Notes under the pieces: model-generated
Database searches by the model: none
The model's input: the letters and a program-made list of their open reading frames with translations, nothing else
Told to the model about the DNA's origin: nothing
NCBI GenBank assembly: GCA_025055335.1
Contig: JANWXJ010000247.1
Coordinates: forward strand, 1-32,550
Direction of reading: 5' to 3'
Length of the DNA stretch: 32,550 nt
DNA from: Acetobacteraceae bacterium
GTDB lineage: Bacteria; Pseudomonadota; Alphaproteobacteria; Acetobacterales; Acetobacteraceae
In this document: one piece after another, positions 1 to 7,871 of the stretch
Numbering within the stretch: position 1 is the stretch's first letter
Layout: each line of letters opens with the position of its first letter
Position numbers and translations under genes: made by a program

Positions 1-1
1 C

Positions 2-1003
2 GCGCCGCTTTCGGCCGCGCCCTCGACCCCGCCGGCGAACGACCTGCCGGCCGCGACGCTCCTCGCCTTCTGGCGCCAGATGCTGCGCATCCGCCGCTTC
101 GAGGAGACGGCGATCCACCACTCCACCACCGGCGACCTGCCCGGCGCGCTGCATGTCTGCATCGGTCAGGAGGCGGTGCCGGTCGGCGTCTGCGCCGCGC
201 TCGGGGCGGAGGACACCATCGCCTCCACCCATCGCGGCCACGGCCATGCGCTCGCCAAGGGCGCCTCCATGCGGCGGATGTTCGCGGAGCTGTTCGGCCG
301 GGCGGCGGGCGTCTGCGCCGGCAAGGGCGGATCCCAGCATGTGGCGGACCTGTCGGTCGGCATGCTAGGCACCAACGGCATCGTCGGCGCCTCCTTCGGC
401 ATCGCAGCCGGGGCGGCGCTGATGGCGAAGCGGCGCGGAGCAGGCGCGGTGTCGGTCGCCTTCTTCGGCGACGGCGCGGCCTCCCGCGGGACGCTGCACG
501 AGGTGCTGAACATCGCGGCGCTGTGGCGGCTGCCGCTGATCCTCGTGTGCGAGCACAACGGCTATGCGCAGTGGGTTGCGGCGCGCGACAACCTGGCCGT
601 CGCGCGCGTCGCCTCCCTTGCCGCGCCCTTCGGGATCCCGGGCGAGACGGTGGACGGCAACGACCCGCGCGCGGTGTTCCGCGCGGCCGAGGCGGCGGTG
701 GCGCGCGCCCGCACGGGCGAAGGCCCGAGCCTGATCGAGTGCCGCACCCAGCGCTACCACGGCCACACCACCTCCGACATGCAGGTGTACCGCACGCGGG
801 AGGAGATCGCGGCGCTGCGCGCCCGCACCGACCCCGTGCTGCATTTCGGCGCCGAGCTCGAACGCGCTGGCCTGCTGACGGCCGACGCGCGCGCTGCGAT
901 CGCGGCGGAGATCGAGGCCGAGATCGCCGACGCCGTGGCCTTCGCCCTCGCCAGCCCCTTCCCTGGGCCGGAGGCGCTGCTCGCCGACGTCACCGCTGCA
1001 TGA
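2..1003 (+). CDS. Thiamine-diphosphate-dependent 2-oxoacid (pyruvate/acetoin-type) dehydrogenase E1 alpha subunit, 5' partial
   Basis: Alpha half of a ThDP-dependent E1 component, which decarboxylates a 2-oxo acid (or acetoin) and passes the acyl group to an E2 lipoyl protein. Counting from the Met at base 80, the ThDP/Mg motif is visible as GDG at residues 130-132 with the partner Asn at 160 (CEHNGYAQ). The loop histidines lie in RYHGHTTSD, and HRGHGHALAKG is typical of the family. The frame stays open to base 2 and encodes the usual lead-in (LLAFWRQMLRIRRFEE), so base 80 is probably not the start and the true start lies outside the window. The stop overlaps the E1 beta start (ATGA at 1000-1003), so the two are translationally coupled. 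Pyruvate, acetoin and branched-chain substrates cannot be told apart here. No E2 or E3 gene follows. Confidence 0.85.
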   Translation, partial: APLSAAPSTPPANDLPAATLLAFWRQMLRIRRFEETAIHHSTTGDLPGALHVCIGQEAVPVGVCAALGAEDTIASTHRGHGHALAKGASMRRMFAELFGRAAGVCAGKGGSQHVADLSVGMLGTNGIVGASFGIAAGAALMAKRRGAGAVSVAFFGDGAASRGTLHEVLNIAALWRLPLILVCEHNGYAQWVAARDNLAVARVASLAAPFGIPGETVDGNDPRAVFRAAEAAVARARTGEGPSLIECRTQRYHGHTTSDMQVYRTREEIAALRARTDPVLHFGAELERAGLLTADARAAIAAEIEAEIADAVAFALASPFPGPEALLADVTAA

Positions 1004-1980
1004 CGCGCGAGATCGCCTTCCGCGACGCCATCGCCGAGGCGCTCGCCGAGGGCTTCGAGCGGCATCCGGAGATGATCCTGATGGGCGAGGACATCCTCGC
1101 CAAGGGCGGCGTGTTCGGCGTCCATCGCGGCCTGCTGCCGCGCTTCCGCGACCGTTTCCTGGAAACCCCCATCGCCGAGCCCGGCTTCATGGGCATGGCC
1201 GTCGGCGCGGCGATGACCGGCGGGCCCGTGGTGGTGGAGATCATGTTCGCCGATTTCCTCACCACCTGCATGGACGAGATCGTCAACCAGGCCGCCAAGA
1301 TGCGCTACATGACGGGCGGCTAGGCGCGCATGCCGCTCGTCATCCGCGCCGCCTGCGGCATGGGGCGCGGGACGGCGGCGCAGCACACCCAGTCGCTCGA
1401 GGCGTGGTTCGTCCATGTCCCGGGCCTCAAGTTGGTGGCGCCCTCCACGCCGGCGGACGCCAAGGGCCTGCTCGCCTCGGCGCTCGACGGCGAGGATCCG
1501 GTGCTGATGTTCGAGCACAAGCAGCTCTACGCGCTGAAGGGCGAGGTGCCGGAGGGCCGCCACCGCGTCCCCCTCGGCCGGGCGCGGCTGCTGCGCGAGG
1601 GGCGGGACCTCACGATCATCGCCTGGGCGGCGATGGCGCATCGCGCGCTGGAGGCGGCGGAGGCGCTGGCGGCCGAGGGCATCGCCGCCGAGGTGCTCGA
1701 TCCGCGCAGCCTCTCCCCGCTCGATACCGGGGCGATCCTCGCCTCGGTCCGCCGCACGGGCCGCGCACTGGTGGTGGACGAGGCGACGCTCCGCTGCTCC
1801 GTCGGCTCCGAGATCGCGGCGACGATCGGCGAGCACGCCTTCGCCGCGCTGAAGGGGCCGGTGCGGCGGCTCGCCTCGCCGCATGCGCCGAAGCCGTTCT
1901 CGCCGGTGCTGGAGGCGCTGTCGGCGCCGGGCAGCGCCGACATCGTGGCGATGGCGCGCGCGATGCTCGGCCGGGGCTGA
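1000..1980 (+). pseudogene. 2-oxoacid dehydrogenase E1 beta subunit interrupted by an in-frame TAG codon
   Basis: Partner of the upstream E1 alpha, starting at ATG 1000 inside the alpha stop. Residues 1-107 match the N-terminal Pyr domain of E1 beta (MGEDILAKGGVFGVHRGL, then ETPIAEPGFMGMAVGAAM). At 1321-1323 there is a TAG in frame, and the same frame then continues without any shift to 1980 with the rest of the protein: MPLVIRAACGMGRG, AQHTQSLEAWF, VAPSTPADAKGLL and a transketolase C-terminal domain. Family members have Gln where the TAG lies (TGGQ, then a short run to PLVIR), so one C-to-T change in CAG explains it. Without the stop the product would be 326 aa, the normal length. ATG 1330 could restart translation of the C-terminal part, but no good ribosome site precedes it. 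A recent nonsense mutation, a sequencing error or amber suppression are all possible. Confidence 0.8.
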
Positions 1981-2013
1981 CAGCGCCGCGCCGCTGTGTT
2001 TTGGTGGGCCGCA

Positions 2014-2025
2014 TTGTCCGGACAA
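2014..2025. promoter_or_regulatory. 12-bp perfect palindrome, possible GntR/FadR-type operator
   Basis: TTGTCCGGACAA is a perfect palindrome 14 bp upstream of the first tandem Bug receptor start and just before its ribosome site. FadR-subfamily GntR repressors commonly bind sites of the TNGTN-ACNA type, which this resembles. No GntR gene is in the window, so the assignment is inference. Confidence 0.4.
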
Positions 2026-2039
2026 CCGGGGAGGGCCCC

Positions 2040-3014
2040 ATGCGCCGCCGCCATCTGCTGCCGTTGCTCGCCGCGCCCTTCGTCGCGCCGCGGCGCGCGG
2101 CCGCGCAGCGCGGATGGGCGCCGGCGCGGCAGATTTCGCTCGTCGTGCCCTTCCCGCCCGGCGGGCCGACGGACATCGTCGCCCGGCTCTCTGCGCCCCT
2201 GGTGCAGGCCTCCCTCGGCCAGCCGGCGGTGGTGGAGAACCGCCCCGGGGCGACGGGCGTGGTCGGCACGCGCCACGTGCTTGCCCAGCCGGCCGACGGG
2301 CACACGGTGATGTTCGCCGCCTCCGGCACGCTGACGATCATGCCGCTCGTCACCCGCGATGTCGGGTTCGACCCCGTCGCCGATTTCGCCCCCGTCACGC
2401 TGGCGATGGCGGCCCCCAACATGCTGGTCGTGCATCCCTCGGTGCCGGCGACGACGCTCGCCGAACTCGCCGCCTGGATTCGTGCGCAGCCGGGCGGTGC
2501 GAACTACGGCTCCTCCGGCATCGGTTCGGCCGAGCAGCTGGGGATGGAGCTGCTCCACCTCCGCCTCGGGGTGGAGCTGACTCACGTGCCCTTCCAGGGC
2601 GGCGCGCCGACGGTGCAGGCGCTGATCGCGGGTACGGTGCCGATGTCCATGATGAACGCCGGCACCGCGCTGCCGCATGTGCAGGCCGGGCGGCTTCGCG
2701 CCATAGCGGTGGCGGGCCCCCGCCGCTTCGCGCCCCTGCCCGAGGTGCCGACGATGGCCGAGCAGGGGCAGCCCGAGGTGCTCTCCCAGTCCTGGACCGG
2801 CATCCTCGTGCGGGCGGGAACCCCGGCGCCGGCGGTTGTGCGGCTGCACCAGGCCTTCACCGAGGCGCTGCGGACGCAGGATGTCACGCAGCGCCTCGCC
2901 GCGCTCGGCTTCACGGTGGAGGCGAGCGAACCGCAGGTGCTCGCCCGGCTGATCGCCGCCGATCTCGACCGCTGGCGGGCGGTGGTGCGGGATGCGCGCA
3001 TCCAAATCACCTGA
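2040..3014 (+). CDS. Bug/TctC-family periplasmic solute-binding receptor (tandem copy 1)
   Basis: Periplasmic receptor of the tripartite tricarboxylate transporter (TTT) family, 324 aa, the usual length. It begins with an Arg-rich signal peptide (MRRRHLLPLL, hydrophobic stretch, Ala-rich cleavage region near residues 20-23). Family signatures follow: VVPFPPGGPTD (35-45), VVENRPGATG (64-73), QPADGHT (83-89) and a conserved EVPTMAEQG segment. Start ATG 2040 is preceded by GGGGAGGG at 2028-2034; the frame is open further upstream, but that is GC-rich noise overlapping E1 beta. It lies 59 nt after E1 beta and 18 nt before a close paralogue. Bug proteins bind small carboxylates or amino-acid-like ligands; the ligand cannot be read from the sequence. 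No TctA/TctB membrane genes are present nearby. Confidence 0.9.
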   Translation: MRRRHLLPLLAAPFVAPRRAAAQRGWAPARQISLVVPFPPGGPTDIVARLSAPLVQASLGQPAVVENRPGATGVVGTRHVLAQPADGHTVMFAASGTLTIMPLVTRDVGFDPVADFAPVTLAMAAPNMLVVHPSVPATTLAELAAWIRAQPGGANYGSSGIGSAEQLGMELLHLRLGVELTHVPFQGGAPTVQALIAGTVPMSMMNAGTALPHVQAGRLRAIAVAGPRRFAPLPEVPTMAEQGQPEVLSQSWTGILVRAGTPAPAVVRLHQAFTEALRTQDVTQRLAALGFTVEASEPQVLARLIAADLDRWRAVVRDARIQIT

Positions 3015-3032
3015 GGACAGGAGAGGGATGCC

Positions 3033-4031
3033 ATGACCCGCAGTTCCGCCACACCCGGCGGCCCGCCCGGCCGGCGCCTCCTGCTGGCCGCGCTGGCGGC
3101 CCTTCCCGCCGCCGCCCGGGCGCAGGGCGGCTGGGCACCCTCGCGCAGCGTCGCCCTCGTCGTGCCCTTCCCCCCGGGCGGGCCGACCGACCTCGTGGCC
3201 CGGCTGCTCGCCCCGGCGCTCTCGGCCGAGCTCGGCCAGCCGGTGGTGGTGGAGAACCGCTCCGGCGCCACCGGCGTTCTCGGCACGCGCCACGTGCTTG
3301 CCCAGCCCGCCGACGGGCACACCGTCCTCGTCGCCGCCTCCGGCACCATGACGATCCTGCCGGTGCTGCAGCGCGACCTCGGCTTCGATCCGCAGGCGGA
3401 TTTCCTGCCGCTTGCGCTGATCGTGACGGTGCCCGACGTGATCGTGGTGCATCCCTCCGTGCCGGCCGAGGATCTCGCCGGGCTGATCGGCTGGATGCGC
3501 GGGCAGCCGGGAGGGGCGGCCTATGCCTCCTCGGGAGTCGGCTCCTCGGGGCATTTCGGCATGGAGCTGTTCCGCCTGCGCGCAGGCGTGCCGGCCGTGC
3601 ACGCGCCCTTCCAGGGCGCCGCCCCGGCGGTGCAGGCGGTGGTGGCGGGCACGGTGCCGCTTGCCATGATGAACGCCCCGACGGCGCTGCCCCATGTGCA
3701 GGCCGGGCGGCTCCGGGCGATCGCCGTGGCCGGCCGGCGGCGCTTCGCCCCCCTGCCCCAGGTGCCGACGACGGAGGAGCTCGGCCTCGCGGGGATCGAG
3801 ACGCAGAGCTGGACTGCCGCGCTCCTGCGCGCCGGCACCGAGCCGCGGATCGCCTCCCGACTCGAGGCCGCCTTCGCCCGGGCCGCCTCGGCCGAGGAGC
3901 CGCGCCGGCGCTTCGACGCCCTGGGCTACACGCTGGAGGCGCGCGGCCCGGCCGATCTCTCCCGGCTGATCGCCGAGGATCTCGCCCGCTGGCGCGCCGT
4001 GGGGCAGGCGGCGGGGATCCGCGCGGAGTAG
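3033..4031 (+). CDS. Bug/TctC-family periplasmic solute-binding receptor (tandem copy 2)
   Basis: Second TTT receptor, 332 aa, clearly a tandem duplicate of the preceding gene. The stretches VVPFPPGGPTD, GTRHVLAQPADGHTV, ALPHVQAGRLRAIAVAG and RFAPLP are shared almost letter for letter. The signal peptide is MTRSSATPGGPPGRRLLLAA with predicted cleavage after ARA (residue 30). Start ATG 3033 follows GGACAGGAGAGGG; a nearer ATG at 3028 is out of frame. The C-terminal halves differ more (ETQSWTAALLRAGTEP here), which fits divergence of ligand choice after duplication. It is followed 32 nt later by the deacylase-like gene, so its ligand may be that enzyme's substrate; this is inference from position. 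Confidence 0.9.
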   Translation: MTRSSATPGGPPGRRLLLAALAALPAAARAQGGWAPSRSVALVVPFPPGGPTDLVARLLAPALSAELGQPVVVENRSGATGVLGTRHVLAQPADGHTVLVAASGTMTILPVLQRDLGFDPQADFLPLALIVTVPDVIVVHPSVPAEDLAGLIGWMRGQPGGAAYASSGVGSSGHFGMELFRLRAGVPAVHAPFQGAAPAVQAVVAGTVPLAMMNAPTALPHVQAGRLRAIAVAGRRRFAPLPQVPTTEELGLAGIETQSWTAALLRAGTEPRIASRLEAAFARAASAEEPRRRFDALGYTLEARGPADLSRLIAEDLARWRAVGQAAGIRAE

Positions 4032-4063
4032 CCGGCGAAACCAGGGCGGCAGGAGCGATCGGC

Positions 4064-5782
4064 ATGCACGACATCGTCATCCGCGACGGCGTGATCCTCG
4101 ACGGCACGGGCGCCCCCCGCTTCTCGGGCGACGTGGCGATCGAGGGCGAGCGGATCGTGCAGGTCGGCGGCAAGGCCGGGCCGGGGCGGCGCGAGATCGA
4201 CGCCGCCGGCCGCCTCGTCACGCCCGGCTGGGTGGATGTGCACACCCACTACGACGGCCAGGCGACGTGGGATCCGCTGCTCGCCCCCTCCTCCTGGCAC
4301 GGTTCCACCACCGTGCTGATGGGCAACTGCGGGGTGGGCTTCGCCCCCTGCCGCGCCGCCGACCGCGAGGCGCTGATCGCCCTGATGGAGGGGGTGGAGG
4401 ACATCCCCGGCATCGTGCTCTCCGAGGGCCTGCCGTGGACGTGGGAGAGCTTCCCGCAATACCTCGACGCGCTCGAGCGCATGCCGCGGGTGATCGACGT
4501 GGCGGCGCAGCTTCCCCACCACCCGCTGCGGGTCTTCGTGATGGGCGAGCGCGGCCTGAACCGAGAGGCCGCGACCGAGGAGGACATCGCCGAGATGGCG
4601 CGGCTGACGGAGGAGGCGCTCCGCGCCGGCGCCTTCGGCTTCACCACCTCGCGCACCGACCAGCACAAGACGCCTTCGGGCGAGCTCGTGCCCGCCCGCT
4701 ACGCCGAGGAGCGCGAGCTGCTCGGCATCGGCCGCGCGATGGCGCGCGCCGGGCGCGGCACCTTCGGCATGCTCTCCGATTTCGAGGACGAGGCGGCCGA
4801 GTTCCGCTGGCTGCGCGAACTGGCGAAACTGACCGGCCGCCCCGCCTGGTTCCTGCTGACCGACCGCGCCTATGACCCGCAGCGCTGGGTGCGGCTGATG
4901 GCCGGGGTGCATGCGGCGCGGCGGGAGGGGCTGCCGATCGCGGCCCAGGTGGCCTGCCGCCCGGTCGGGCTGATCCTCGGGCTCCACACCTCGCTCAACC
5001 CCTTCGCGCTCCGCGAATCCTACGCCGCGCTGGACGGCCTGCCGCCGGCCGAGAAGCTCTCGCGCCTGCGCGACCCCGAGACCCGCGCGCGCATCCTGTC
5101 GGAGGACGCCTCGCCGCGGCTGCTCGAGGTGCTGCCGCCGCTCTCGCGCGCCATCGCGACGCGCTGGGACAAGATGTTCGCCCTCGGCGATCCGCCGGAC
5201 TACGAGCCGCCGCCGGAGCGGTCGCTCGCCGCGCTCGCCGCCGCCGCCGGCCAGGATCCGGCCGCCTTCACCTACGACTACCTGACGGGCGAGGACGGCG
5301 GGCGGATGATCTATTTCCCCGTGGTGAACTATGCGGCGGGGGACCTTTCGGTGGTGGAGGCGATGCTGAAGGATCCCTGCACCGTCGTCGGCCTGTCCGA
5401 CGGCGGGGCGCATTGCGGCGTGATCTGCGACGCCTCGATGCCGACCTTCATGCTCAGCCACTGGGGCCGCGACCGCACGCGCGGCCCGCGCCTGCCGCTC
5501 GAGTTCCTGGTGAAGCGGCAGACGAGCGAGACCGCCGAGTTCTTCGGCTTCGCCGACCGCGGGCGGCTCAAGCCCGGCCTCAAGGCCGACCTCAACGTGA
5601 TCGACTTCGACCGGCTGCGCATCCACCGCCCCGAGGTGGTGTTCGACCTGCCGGCGGGCGGGCGGCGGCTGATCCAGCGCGTCGAGGGCTACGACCTCAC
5701 GCTCGTCTCTGGCGTGCCGATCCTGGAGAACGACACGCCGACCGGCGCCCTGCCAGGGCGGCTGGTGCGCGCCGCCGGCTGA
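4064..5782 (+). CDS. D-aminoacylase / N-acyl-D-amino-acid deacylase-family amidohydrolase
   Basis: Metal-dependent amidohydrolase of the D-aminoacylase family, 572 aa. The start is MHDIVIRDGVILDGTG; the first metal site is the HTH at residues 60-62 (GWVDVHTHYDGQATWDP), and Cys89 in MGNCGVGFAPC matches the cysteine ligand typical of D-aminoacylases. SDGGAHCGVICD near the C terminus carries the conserved metal Asp region, and a late GLKADLNVID strand closes the small beta domain. Family members hydrolyse N-acyl-D-amino acids, and some act on other cyclic or amide substrates, so the exact substrate is open. ATG 4064 is chosen because the frame upstream overlaps the Bug gene; GGCAGGAG at 4047-4054 is the ribosome site. 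It is probably the last gene of the run that starts with E1 alpha and is followed by a hairpin at 5793-5814. Confidence 0.85.
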   Translation: MHDIVIRDGVILDGTGAPRFSGDVAIEGERIVQVGGKAGPGRREIDAAGRLVTPGWVDVHTHYDGQATWDPLLAPSSWHGSTTVLMGNCGVGFAPCRAADREALIALMEGVEDIPGIVLSEGLPWTWESFPQYLDALERMPRVIDVAAQLPHHPLRVFVMGERGLNREAATEEDIAEMARLTEEALRAGAFGFTTSRTDQHKTPSGELVPARYAEERELLGIGRAMARAGRGTFGMLSDFEDEAAEFRWLRELAKLTGRPAWFLLTDRAYDPQRWVRLMAGVHAARREGLPIAAQVACRPVGLILGLHTSLNPFALRESYAALDGLPPAEKLSRLRDPETRARILSEDASPRLLEVLPPLSRAIATRWDKMFALGDPPDYEPPPERSLAALAAAAGQDPAAFTYDYLTGEDGGRMIYFPVVNYAAGDLSVVEAMLKDPCTVVGLSDGGAHCGVICDASMPTFMLSHWGRDRTRGPRLPLEFLVKRQTSETAEFFGFADRGRLKPGLKADLNVIDFDRLRIHRPEVVFDLPAGGRRLIQRVEGYDLTLVSGVPILENDTPTGALPGRLVRAAG

Positions 5783-5792
5783 GCCTTCCGGG

Positions 5793-5814
5793 CGGGGGCG
5801 GCATTCCGCCCCCG
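5793..5814. terminator. Hairpin after the deacylase gene
   Basis: A 9-bp perfect GC stem (5793-5801 with 5806-5814) and a CATT loop lie 10 nt past the deacylase stop. No T-run follows, so this is a probable but not certain terminator separating the catabolic run from the lipid A genes. Confidence 0.5.
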
Positions 5815-5865
5815 GCTGCCGCGTGCTAGGGCCGCGCGCGTGACGGCCCCGGCCCCCCTTTCCGC

Positions 5866-6579
5866 ATGCCGAAGTCCCGCATGCTGAAGCGCGCGCTCCG
5901 CAGCGCCTTCGTCCAGGCGCTCGCCGCGCGGCTCGTCGCGGCGTATCTCGCCTTCGTGTTCCGCACCTCGCGCTGGACCCTGATCGGCGTTCCGCATGCC
6001 GAGGCGGCGGTGGCGCGCGGAGGGCGGGTCGTCATCGGCTTCTGGCACGAGCGGCTGCCGCTGATGCCCGTGGTCTGGCGCATCGCGCGGCAGCGCTATC
6101 CCGAGCTGGGGTCGCTCCGGCCGCATGTCCTCGTCTCCCGCTCGCGCGACGGGCGGTTCATCGGCGAGGTGGTGTCGCGCTTCGGGCTGTCGCTCGTGCA
6201 TGCCTCCTCCTCCTCGGGCGGGGGAGTCGGGCTGCTCGCCCTGGCGCGGCTGATCGAGCAGGGCGCGCCGGTCGCCGTCACGCCGGACGGTCCGCGCGGG
6301 CCGCGGCGCGTGGCGGCGCCCGGCATCGCCCAGCTTGCGGCCGTCTCCGGCGTGCCGGTTCTGCCCGTCGGCGCCTCCACCACGCGCCACCGCCTCCTGC
6401 CTTCCTGGGACCGGATGATGCTGCCGCTTCCCTTCGGCCAGGGCTGCGTGGCGCTCGGCCCGCTGATCGAGGTGCCGGAAGGCGGCGCCGAGGCCGCCCT
6501 GCCCGCCATCGCCGACGCCCTGACCGCCGCCTGCGACGCGGCGGATTCCTGGGTGGCGGCCGGAGGGCGCGGCGCGTGA
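5866..6579 (+). CDS. DUF374-family lysophospholipid acyltransferase-like protein
   Basis: Protein of 237 aa with a hydrophobic N-terminal segment (about residues 15-35, probably membrane-associated). The conserved DUF374 motifs are FWHERLPLMP (HE-type, about 60-69), SRSRDGRFIGEV (about 90-101) and VTPDGPRGPRR (about 138-148), corresponding to the acyltransferase blocks of LpxL/PlsC-like enzymes. DUF374 genes commonly sit beside waaA and lpxK in alphaproteobacteria, as here, and are thought to act on lipid A or its precursors; the exact acyl transfer is not established. ATG 5866 gives the longest sensible start; ATG 5881 is an alternative. Its stop overlaps the waaA start (TGATG), so the two are co-translated. 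Confidence 0.85.
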   Translation: MPKSRMLKRALRSAFVQALAARLVAAYLAFVFRTSRWTLIGVPHAEAAVARGGRVVIGFWHERLPLMPVVWRIARQRYPELGSLRPHVLVSRSRDGRFIGEVVSRFGLSLVHASSSSGGGVGLLALARLIEQGAPVAVTPDGPRGPRRVAAPGIAQLAAVSGVPVLPVGASTTRHRLLPSWDRMMLPLPFGQGCVALGPLIEVPEGGAEAALPAIADALTAACDAADSWVAAGGRGA

Positions 6580-7841
6580 TGCTGCCGCTGTGGCGCGGGG
6601 CGACGACGCTTGCGGCCCCGCTGCTCCGCCTGCATCTGCGCCGGCGCGCGGCCCGCGGCAAGGAGATGGCCGCACGCCTGCCCGAGCGCGAAGGCCATGG
6701 CGCCGCCCGCCCGCCGGGGCGGCTCCTCTGGCTGCACGCGGCGAGCGTGGGGGAGACGCAATCCGCCCTGCCGCTGCTCGACGCGCTGGCCGAGGCCGAT
6801 CCGTCCGCGCGCGTCCTGCTGACCACCGGAACCGTCACCTCCGCCCGGCTGGCGGAGGCGCGGCTGCCGCCTGCACTCGCCGGCCGGGTGCTGCACCGTT
6901 TCGCGCCCCTCGACGTGCCGGCCTGGGTGGCGCGCTTCCTCGACGGGTGGCGCCCCGATCTCGGGGTGTTCGTGGAATCCGAGCTGTGGCCGAACCTGAT
7001 CGAGGGGGCGGCGGCGCGGGGCATCCCGCTCGCGCTGGTGAACGCGCGGATGAGCGCGCGCTCGGCGCGGCTGTGGCGGGCGAGCGGTGCCGCGGGCCGG
7101 CGGCTCCTCGGGCGCTTCGGCCTGATCGCGGCCCAGGGCGAGGCCGACGCCGCCCGCTTCGCCGCCCTCGGCGCCGTGCCTGTGGTGTGGGGCAACCTCA
7201 AGCACGCGGCACCGCCGCTGCCGGCCGACGAGGCGGAGCTCGCCGCGCTCTCCGCCGCCCTCGGCGGGCGGCCGGCCTGGATCGCCGCCTCCACCCATCC
7301 GGGCGAGGAGGCGGCGGCGCTCGCGGCGCACCGCGCCCTCGCCACCCGCATCCCCGGGCTGCTGACGATCCTTGCGCCGCGGCATCCCGAGCGGGGGGAG
7401 GAGGTGGCCGCCCTTGCCCGCGATCTGCCTCTTGCCCGCCGCAGCCTCGGGGAACGGCCGGGGCCGGCCACACAGGTGCTGCTGTTCGACACCATCGGCG
7501 AGCTCGGCCTTGCCTACCGCCTCGCGCGCGTGGCCTTCGTCGGCGGGTCGCTCGTGCCGCGCGGCGGACAGAACCCGGTGGAGCCGGCGCGGCTCGGCCT
7601 GCCGGTGCTGGTCGGGCCGCGGCATGCGAACTTCGCCGAGACGGTGGCCGCGCTGCGGCAGGCCGGGGCGCTCCGCGTGCTGCCCGGGGCCGGGGCGCTG
7701 GCCGAGGCGGTTTCCGCCGTGCTAACGGATGCCGACACCCGCCGGCGGATGGCCGAGGCGGGGCTGGCCTGGGCCGGTTCTGCAGAAGGGCTTCCGGCGC
7801 GGCTGGCCGCCGCGCTGTTGCGGCTGGCGCGTCCCGACTGA
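6579..7841 (+). CDS. waaA: 3-deoxy-D-manno-octulosonic acid (Kdo) transferase
   Basis: Transfers Kdo from CMP-Kdo to the lipid A precursor at the inner face of the cytoplasmic membrane. The 420-aa length fits the family. Visible signatures are WLHAASVGE (51-59, ending in the catalytic Glu), ESELWPN (133-139), NARMSARSARLW, and the C-terminal donor-binding FVGGSLVPRGGQNPVEP. The short hydrophobic N terminus (MLPLWRGATTLAAPLLRL) is the usual membrane anchor region. ATG 6579 shares its A with the upstream TGA; GTG 6576 would add one residue. It is followed by lpxK after 30 nt, so the DUF374-waaA-lpxK block is probably one transcript. Confidence 0.95.
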   Translation: MLPLWRGATTLAAPLLRLHLRRRAARGKEMAARLPEREGHGAARPPGRLLWLHAASVGETQSALPLLDALAEADPSARVLLTTGTVTSARLAEARLPPALAGRVLHRFAPLDVPAWVARFLDGWRPDLGVFVESELWPNLIEGAAARGIPLALVNARMSARSARLWRASGAAGRRLLGRFGLIAAQGEADAARFAALGAVPVVWGNLKHAAPPLPADEAELAALSAALGGRPAWIAASTHPGEEAAALAAHRALATRIPGLLTILAPRHPERGEEVAALARDLPLARRSLGERPGPATQVLLFDTIGELGLAYRLARVAFVGGSLVPRGGQNPVEPARLGLPVLVGPRHANFAETVAALRQAGALRVLPGAGALAEAVSAVLTDADTRRRMAEAGLAWAGSAEGLPARLAAALLRLARPD

Positions 7842-7871
7842 GGCGGGCGCGGAAGGAGACACGGGAGAAGC

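Noticed and set aside
1330-1980. A separate gene starting at ATG 1330 for the C-terminal half of E1 beta
   Set aside because: It has the same frame as the upstream part, no good ribosome site, and the family is a single polypeptide, so an interrupted gene explains it better.
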